Assembly: GCA_001824135.1 (NCBI GenBank)
Contig: MHWM01000017.1
Span: forward strand, 9,452-19,097
DNA: 9,646 nt
Source: Candidatus Zambryskibacteria bacterium RIFCSPLOWO2_02_FULL_39_14
Lineage (GTDB): Bacteria > Patescibacteriota > Minisyncoccia > Phycocordibacterales > Zambryskibacteraceae
Direction of reading: 5' to 3'
Below are positions 6,535-9,646 of this stretch, piece by piece. The translations under genes were made by a program, and so were the position numbers. The notes below the pieces were generated by a model. That model ran no database searches, had not been told where the DNA came from, and saw only the letters and a program-made list of their open reading frames with translations. Numbering within the stretch: position 1 is the first letter of the stretch; each line of letters starts with the position of its first letter.

Positions 6535-7819
6535 AATTTTACAAAAAGACGCTCCTATATTAAGAAGAACAGCAAAGGCTGTACTTGTTAAAGATATCAA
6601 GTCCAAGAAAATCAGAAACATTTTAGACAAGATGAAGAAAGCCCTTCATAGAGAAGAAGACGGAGTAGCCATAGCTGCACCTCAGATCGGAGAAAGTTTG
6701 CGCATATTTCTAGTAAGTGGCAAGGCCCTAGCCCTCATTAGTAAGAAAAAAGTGGTTGATAATAACAAAGATTTAGAAGATCTGATATTTATTAATCCAG
6801 AGATAATAAAAATCTCTAAGAAAAAAAATGGGGTGGAGGAAGGATGCCTATCAGTCCGCTGGCTTTATGGACAGGTCAAAAGAAGCGAGAAAATAACTAT
6901 CCGAGCCTACAATGAGGACGGTAAGCGGATAGAAAGGGGTGCTTCTGGACTTCTGGCTCAGATATTTCAACATGAGATAGATCACTTGGATGGAATACTT
7001 TTTATAGACAAAGCTGAACATGTGCAAGACATACCTCCTACGGCAAATATCAGATTTGTCTTCTTCGGAAGCCTGTCTGCCGACAAGACAGGCTCTCAAT
7101 TCTCCCGACATGTTCTCAACGAGCTTTCACTCATGGGTCTTTCTCCGTTACTTATAATAAATTCCGCAAGAGAACCTCTGCCGATAGAAAAATTAAAAGA
7201 GATTGATGCAGATGTGTTTGTAGTAGCATCTTTTGGAAAAATCCTATCTAAAGAGCTTATCGATATGCCCAAATACAAGACACTTAACGTACACCCATCA
7301 CTTCTGCCAAAATTGCGTGGCCCATCTCCGATACAGGGTACAATTTTGTCTCAAGAAGAACCCGGCATTACTATAATCAGAATGGATGAGAAAATGGATC
7401 ATGGTCCGATACTGGCGCAGGAAAAAATCTCTATTGACCCGTGGCCAAACCATTATAGTGTTGTGGAAGAAAAACTAGGAAAGGCAGGAGGACAAATGCT
7501 CGGTAAGTTACTTCCTAAGTGGACCAGTGGTGAAATGTCAGAGACACCTCAAGATGACAGTAAGTCTAGTTATACGAAACTTATTGTAAAAGAAGACGGC
7601 CGACTTGATCTTAAAGATAACGCAGAGATAAATCTGAGAAAAGTCTTAGCATACAGCACTTGGCCGGGAGCCTACATATATTTCAAAAGAAAAAATGGAG
7701 AAGAAATACGAGTGGTGGTAAAAGATGCTGTAGTAAAAGATGGGGTATTCTCCCCCACTCGCGTCATACCAGCTGGTAAAAAAGAAATGAACTGGCAAGA
7801 TTTCTTGCGAGGTAACTAG
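6521..7819 (+). CDS. def-fmt: Fusion of peptide deformylase and methionyl-tRNA formyltransferase
   Basis: One 432-aa chain joins two enzymes that act at opposite ends of translation initiation: Fmt formylates Met-tRNA(fMet) using 10-formyl-THF, and Def removes the formyl group from nascent proteins. Def part, about 1-170: motif I G48-VAIAAPQ55 (the usual second Gly is Ala50), motif II EGCLS with metal ligand Cys109, motif III QHEIDH with ligands His151 and His155 and catalytic Glu152. Fmt part, from NIRFVFFG (176-183): LNVHPSLLP with Asn256 and His258, and Asp293 in MDHG, matching the family catalytic Asn-His-Asp; the C-terminal domain ends GKKEMNWQDFLRG. The linker is about 14 residues and there is no internal Met at the Fmt start. 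Oddities: a palindrome-encoded insert at 184-191, and about 30 residues missing after LLIIN, where E. coli has the QPDRPAGRG-KKLMPSPVK tRNA-binding loop. Start overlaps the upstream gene by 14 bases; SD is weak. Confidence 0.93.
   Translation: MTQSKILQKDAPILRRTAKAVLVKDIKSKKIRNILDKMKKALHREEDGVAIAAPQIGESLRIFLVSGKALALISKKKVVDNNKDLEDLIFINPEIIKISKKKNGVEEGCLSVRWLYGQVKRSEKITIRAYNEDGKRIERGASGLLAQIFQHEIDHLDGILFIDKAEHVQDIPPTANIRFVFFGSLSADKTGSQFSRHVLNELSLMGLSPLLIINSAREPLPIEKLKEIDADVFVVASFGKILSKELIDMPKYKTLNVHPSLLPKLRGPSPIQGTILSQEEPGITIIRMDEKMDHGPILAQEKISIDPWPNHYSVVEEKLGKAGGQMLGKLLPKWTSGEMSETPQDDSKSSYTKLIVKEDGRLDLKDNAEINLRKVLAYSTWPGAYIYFKRKNGEEIRVVVKDAVVKDGVFSPTRVIPAGKKEMNWQDFLRGN
7070..7094. repeat. In-frame palindromic element inside the Fmt half of def-fmt
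   Basis: AGCCTGTCT (7070-7078) and AGACAGGCT (7086-7094) are perfect 9-bp inverted arms around GCCGACA. It encodes SLSADKTG exactly where the family has the short FG-TPEF loop. The 21-base core 7072-7092 matches the 20-bp palindrome at 9430-9449 at 17 of 20 aligned positions, with three transitions and one extra A. The extra base makes the coding copy a multiple of three. Confidence 0.7.
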
Positions 7820-7950
7820 AAGCTCGTGATGACGGAGTGGAGGTCTGCTTCAACTTGTACAATCCAACGAAGAATGAGTGCAGAAAGCAATCCTCCGGCT
7901 AGTACAGAATAAGAAACCCATGGTGTAGTCTCTTGCTTCCAATAATCCAT
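7816..7950 (-). CDS. 44-aa probable single-pass membrane peptide, unknown function
   Basis: I do not recognise this gene. An ATG at 7950, four bases after the hpf stop, opens 44 codons to a TAG that overlaps the def-fmt stop codon in antisense. The product starts MDYWKQETTPWVSYSV, has a hydrophobic segment SVLAGGLLSALILRWIV (about residues 14-32) and a short acidic tail. The tight spacing after hpf and the coherent membrane-peptide composition favour a real gene coupled to hpf. Against it: no SD is visible (none is expected if coupled) and the ORF is short. Without it, 7820-7954 is a plain convergent intergenic gap. Confidence 0.45.
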   Translation of the reverse strand: MDYWKQETTPWVSYSVLAGGLLSALILRWIVQVEADLHSVITSF

Positions 7951-7954
7951 TTCA

Positions 7955-8422
7955 TTAAGGTCTTTTTTTAAAACCCTTAAATCCTTTAAACTTTAACTGC
8001 TCCATACCCCAAGAAAATCCTTTAGCAGTACTATTGGTCAAGCCCTTCATCACATCCTTAACCATCTGTGCGCTTTTACGAGAGAGAGTTTCGCGCTTGC
8101 CTTTCAACTGCACTAGGTTGTGTAAGACTTCATCCTTCACTACATCTATAGCGGCGTAAAGATCAGCTTGTTGAGAATCTGCATACACATCTAAACCAAC
8201 ACCAGTAATATGCACCTCAGCTCGGAAAACGTTGCCAGTCTTATGATGTTGCGTAATTTTTTCTACTTCTACTTGCACTACAATATCTGAGCTACTTACA
8301 TCGGTATCTTCTTGTCTTGTGTGTACAGGGAGATATTTTTCTATTGGATAAATTTTTTTATTTACGTAACTTGAGATTGCTGGAGTGAGTTCTATGCCGG
8401 TCGCTTTGATATTTATTCGCAT
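7955..8422 (-). CDS. hpf: Ribosome hibernation-promoting factor (HPF/RaiA family)
   Basis: HPF proteins bind the decoding region of the 30S subunit and silence ribosomes in slow growth. The N-terminal MRINIKATGIELTPAISSYVNKK and the segment QHHKTGNVFRAEVHITG...DLYAAIDVVKDEV carry the family's beta-alpha-beta pattern, complete by about residue 115. The remaining 40 residues are basic and end in FKGFKGFKKRP; the compact dimerisation domain of long HPF (about 180-190 aa) is not recognisable, so this is a short-type HPF with a basic tail. An acidic, Ser-rich loop (RQEDTDVSSSD) lies in the middle of the core. It is downstream of vanY by 29 bases, but a consensus extended -10 sits in that gap ten bases from the ATG, so it probably has its own, nearly leaderless transcript. 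No SD is present. Confidence 0.93.
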   Translation of the reverse strand: MRINIKATGIELTPAISSYVNKKIYPIEKYLPVHTRQEDTDVSSSDIVVQVEVEKITQHHKTGNVFRAEVHITGVGLDVYADSQQADLYAAIDVVKDEVLHNLVQLKGKRETLSRKSAQMVKDVMKGLTNSTAKGFSWGMEQLKFKGFKGFKKRP

Positions 8423-8432
8423 TACAATAAAT

Positions 8433-8441
8433 ATTATAACA
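8433..8441 (-). promoter_or_regulatory. Extended -10 promoter of hpf, nearly leaderless
   Basis: The minus strand reads TG-T-TATAAT: a perfect -10 hexamer (8433-8438) with the extended-10 TG one base upstream. The ATG at 8422 is only ten bases after the hexamer, so transcription should begin three to five bases before the start codon. No convincing -35 is seen, which extended -10 promoters tolerate. Confidence 0.6.
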
Positions 8442-8451
8442 GAATGTGTAC

Positions 8452-9327
8452 CTAATCAAACAATTTAATAAGATATGAGTCTATATCTCGTTGTTCAAGA
8501 TCATAGAAATACTTACCATTAACGTGAAGATAAGTGGCTAGCTCCACCCCAACAAACCTCCAATGCCATGGTTCAAATTTATAATATGAATTACCTTCTG
8601 GATAAGACAATATGAAGCCATATTTATAAGCATTGTCTACAAGCCATTTATAGGCTGGGTCTGATTCAAACTTGGAAAAAGCTTCGCTTGCTTCCTTTGT
8701 AGTAAAGTCCACAGAAGTACCTAGTTGATGTTCAGAATATCCTTGGTCGGCAGAAAACTGGTTAGCAGTACCGGCACCATAAACTACTGTATATCCGGAC
8801 TTTAGAGTGGCTTGAATGTCAAATGAACGGAAAGCTGAAGCAATCAGAAGATCTATATTTTTTACACGGGCATCATCTAAAAGTCGTTTCAGAAAAGACC
8901 ACACTTCTGTATGAATAAGGAAGTTGCCACCATCACCATAAACATAATTATTATCTATCTTGGCGAGTTTCTCAGGAACATAATTTTCATTCAGAAAATA
9001 TACTTTAGAATATTTCCTAAGAAGTTCCTTGTCTGTCTTAGAAAGTTTCTCTAGAGTACCAACAGTACTTCCAATGTTTTGGATCTGACCTTGAAAAGAA
9101 TCAATGATAGACTGTTGATATCTTGCTAGTTGTGACAAATTTACATTATTTTTCCTGACAACTTCCAATTCTAAAAGAAGTATAGATTCATTCTCTTCCT
9201 GAAGGACACTATAGCTACGGATACTGTAAATTATGGCTCCAATAAGAACAAGAGTGCATATTGAGGCGATGATCCAACTCACTTGAGCCGAAGGTTCTCG
9301 GAACTTACTAGATGTTTGTGATTTCAC
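8452..9327 (-). CDS. Membrane-anchored D-alanyl-D-alanine carboxypeptidase, VanY-type (peptidase M15)
   Basis: Predicted zinc D,D-carboxypeptidase that trims the terminal D-Ala of peptidoglycan stem peptides outside the membrane. The 291-aa chain has a basic start, one membrane segment (about 17-36, WIIASICTLVLIGAIIY), a polar, probably coiled-coil region (about 40-100), then the M15 domain: SAFRSFDIQ with substrate Arg167, SEHQLGTSVDF with zinc ligands His200 and Asp207, and EPWHWRF with catalytic Glu252 and zinc ligand His255. All expected active-site residues are present. The type II topology with a stalk places the enzyme at the wall. The start is a GTG at 9327, chosen because it gives the basic N-terminus before the membrane segment and lies exactly where transcription from the adjacent extended -10 should begin. 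No vanR, vanS, vanH or vanX neighbours occur, so a housekeeping wall role is more likely than glycopeptide resistance. Confidence 0.92.
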   Translation of the reverse strand: MKSQTSSKFREPSAQVSWIIASICTLVLIGAIIYSIRSYSVLQEENESILLLELEVVRKNNVNLSQLARYQQSIIDSFQGQIQNIGSTVGTLEKLSKTDKELLRKYSKVYFLNENYVPEKLAKIDNNYVYGDGGNFLIHTEVWSFLKRLLDDARVKNIDLLIASAFRSFDIQATLKSGYTVVYGAGTANQFSADQGYSEHQLGTSVDFTTKEASEAFSKFESDPAYKWLVDNAYKYGFILSYPEGNSYYKFEPWHWRFVGVELATYLHVNGKYFYDLEQRDIDSYLIKLFD

Positions 9328-9333
9328 TTGCCC

Positions 9334-9342
9334 ATTTTAACA
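9334..9342 (-). promoter_or_regulatory. Extended -10 promoter of vanY-type gene, leaderless
   Basis: The minus strand reads TG-T-TAAAAT (hexamer 9334-9339, 5 of 6 consensus, with extended TG). Six bases (GGGCAA) separate the hexamer from the GTG at 9327, so the first transcribed base is expected to be the G of the start codon. No SD is possible on such a message. Confidence 0.5.
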
Positions 9343-9349
9343 TACTAAT

Positions 9350-9375
9350 TTTCATGATAAAGTGCTTCATATTCC
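9350..9375. repeat. Direct repeat copy 1 (promoter-like), upstream of the tRNA fragment
   Basis: This 26-base segment matches 9457-9482 at 22 of 26 positions. It carries TG-A-TAAAGT (9355-9363), an extended -10-like motif. Between it and the tRNA fragment at 9407 lie 31 bases containing a small TCACC/GGTGA hairpin. Confidence 0.6.
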
Positions 9376-9406
9376 TCACCAATAAGATGGTGAAGAAGTC
9401 AAACAT

Positions 9407-9456
9407 TCCACGATAGCTCAGTTGGTAGACCTGCCTGCCGGCAGGCAGGGCGAGAG
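9407..9456 (+). pseudogene. Broken 5' fragment of a tRNA-Asn copy
   Basis: Bases 9407-9429 match the first 23 bases of the intact tRNA-Asn gene at 22 positions (acceptor 5' strand, D-arm). The match is then cut by a 20-bp palindrome (9430-9449) and resumes with GCG, which would complete the GAGC D-stem strand. Homology to the tRNA ends there: no anticodon, T-arm or 3' acceptor follows. It cannot make a tRNA. Confidence 0.65.
9430..9449. repeat. Perfect 20-bp GC-rich palindrome inserted in the tRNA fragment
   Basis: CCTGCCTGCCGGCAGGCAGG is its own reverse complement. Removing it rejoins TTGGTAGA and GCG as in the intact tRNA gene, so it looks inserted. It is the same sequence family as the element in def-fmt (7072-7092). 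Confidence 0.75.
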
Positions 9457-9482
9457 TTTCGTGATAAAGTTTTGCATATTCC
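9457..9482. repeat. Direct repeat copy 2, abutting tRNA-Asn
   Basis: Second copy of the 26-base segment at 9350-9375 (22 of 26 identical). Its last three bases are the first three of the tRNA gene, so the duplication included the promoter and the tRNA 5' end. Confidence 0.6.
9462..9470 (+). promoter_or_regulatory. Possible extended -10 promoter of tRNA-Asn
   Basis: TG-A-TAAAGT matches an extended -10 (hexamer 4 of 6). Expected start near 9477, leaving about three 5' leader bases before the mature tRNA at 9480. There is no -35. The placement mirrors the very short leaders of hpf and vanY. Confidence 0.35.
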
Positions 9483-9552
9483 GCGATAGCTCAGTTGGTA
9501 GAGCGCCTCGCTGTTAACGAGGATGTCCCAGGTTCGAGCCCTGGTCGCGGAG
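9480..9552 (+). tRNA. tRNA-Asn (anticodon GUU)
   Basis: A complete 73-base cloverleaf: acceptor TCCGCGA pairs with TCGCGGA, D-arm GCTC/GAGC, anticodon stem CCTCG/CGAGG with loop CTGTTAA (anticodon GTT at positions 34-36), variable ATGTC, T-arm CCAGG-TTCGAGC-CCTGG, discriminator G as expected for Asn. U1-A72 also fits bacterial tRNA-Asn. The 3' CCA is not encoded (CACC follows), so CCA must be added by a nucleotidyltransferase. Its G34 is a substrate position for the Tgt encoded in this window. The remaining 94 bases to the window end hold no gene I can support. Confidence 0.97.
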
Positions 9553-9646
9553 CACCTAAAATTTGTGAGATTTATAAGGGTTGTTTTTATAACCCATCAT
9601 GGAGTTAGAACTTTTGTGGTGAGTTGGGGGGTAGGGTAACTATTGT

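Noticed and set aside
6780..6840. Def motif I change (GVAIAAPQ) as an inactivating mutation
   Set aside because: Gly to Ala at this position is mild and the metal ligands, catalytic Glu and Gln55 are all present.
6851..7111. Minus-strand 86-codon frame opposite def-fmt
   Set aside because: Shadow of the catalytic Def region on the plus strand.
7797..7812. GCAAGA/TCTTGC inverted repeat near the def-fmt 3' end as a bidirectional terminator
   Set aside because: Loop of only two bases, inside the coding sequence, and no adjacent T-run on either strand.
8452..9327. Glycopeptide-resistance locus because of the VanY-type enzyme
   Set aside because: No vanRS, vanHAX or related genes nearby; M15 carboxypeptidases are common housekeeping wall enzymes.
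9578..9595. GGGTT/AACCC hairpin after the tRNA gene as a terminator
   Set aside because: Only a 5-bp stem with the T-run in its loop and no T-tract after it; too weak to call.

Overview
The window reads as chromosome of a reduced-genome bacterium, most likely a member of Candidate Phyla Radiation / Patescibacteria (Parcubacteria-like). This is inference from the protein flavour: the Fmt C-terminus ending in GKKEMNWQDFLRG, the Tgt and HPF sequence style, compact trimmed enzymes, small orphan ORFs, a tRNA without encoded CCA, and a moderately AT-rich base composition. No phage, CRISPR or transposase gene is visible. The genes are housekeeping genes; the unusual material is in how they are built and in small palindromic sequences lying inside and between them.

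Layout. Positions 1-6180 are a minus-strand block: mreB (cell shape), tgt (queuosine tRNA modification), uvrB, a 26-codon membrane microprotein with a perfect Shine-Dalgarno, a strong intrinsic terminator, and then the first 495 codons of uvrA, which runs off the left edge. mreB has a good sigma70-type promoter (6208-6236) that also shows its true start is the internal Met at 6180. A 34-bp perfect palindrome lies between mreB and tgt. Divergently, on the plus strand, a 99-aa hypothetical gene overlaps a gene fusing peptide deformylase to methionyl-tRNA formyltransferase (6521-7819). Converging on it from the right are minus-strand vanY (D,D-carboxypeptidase), hpf (ribosome hibernation factor) and a probable 44-aa membrane peptide. 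A plus-strand tRNA-Asn(GUU) gene sits at the right end, preceded by a broken copy of its own 5' part and a duplicated promoter-like segment.

How the genes relate. UvrA and UvrB are the damage-recognition pair of nucleotide excision repair. The Def-Fmt fusion carries both ends of the formyl-Met cycle of translation initiation. Tgt modifies GUN-anticodon tRNAs, including the tRNA-Asn encoded in this window. HPF acts on idle ribosomes. MreB and VanY act on the cell wall.

Main points of interest: (1) a one-chain Def-Fmt whose Fmt half lacks the family's tRNA-binding loop; (2) a UvrA lacking the insertion domain; (3) GC-rich palindromic or repeat insertions that keep the reading frame in tgt and def-fmt, one of them belonging to the same sequence family as a perfect 20-bp palindrome that splits a tRNA fragment; (4) extended -10 promoters placed so close to the vanY and hpf start codons that the mRNAs should be leaderless or nearly so; (5) two unlisted membrane microproteins.
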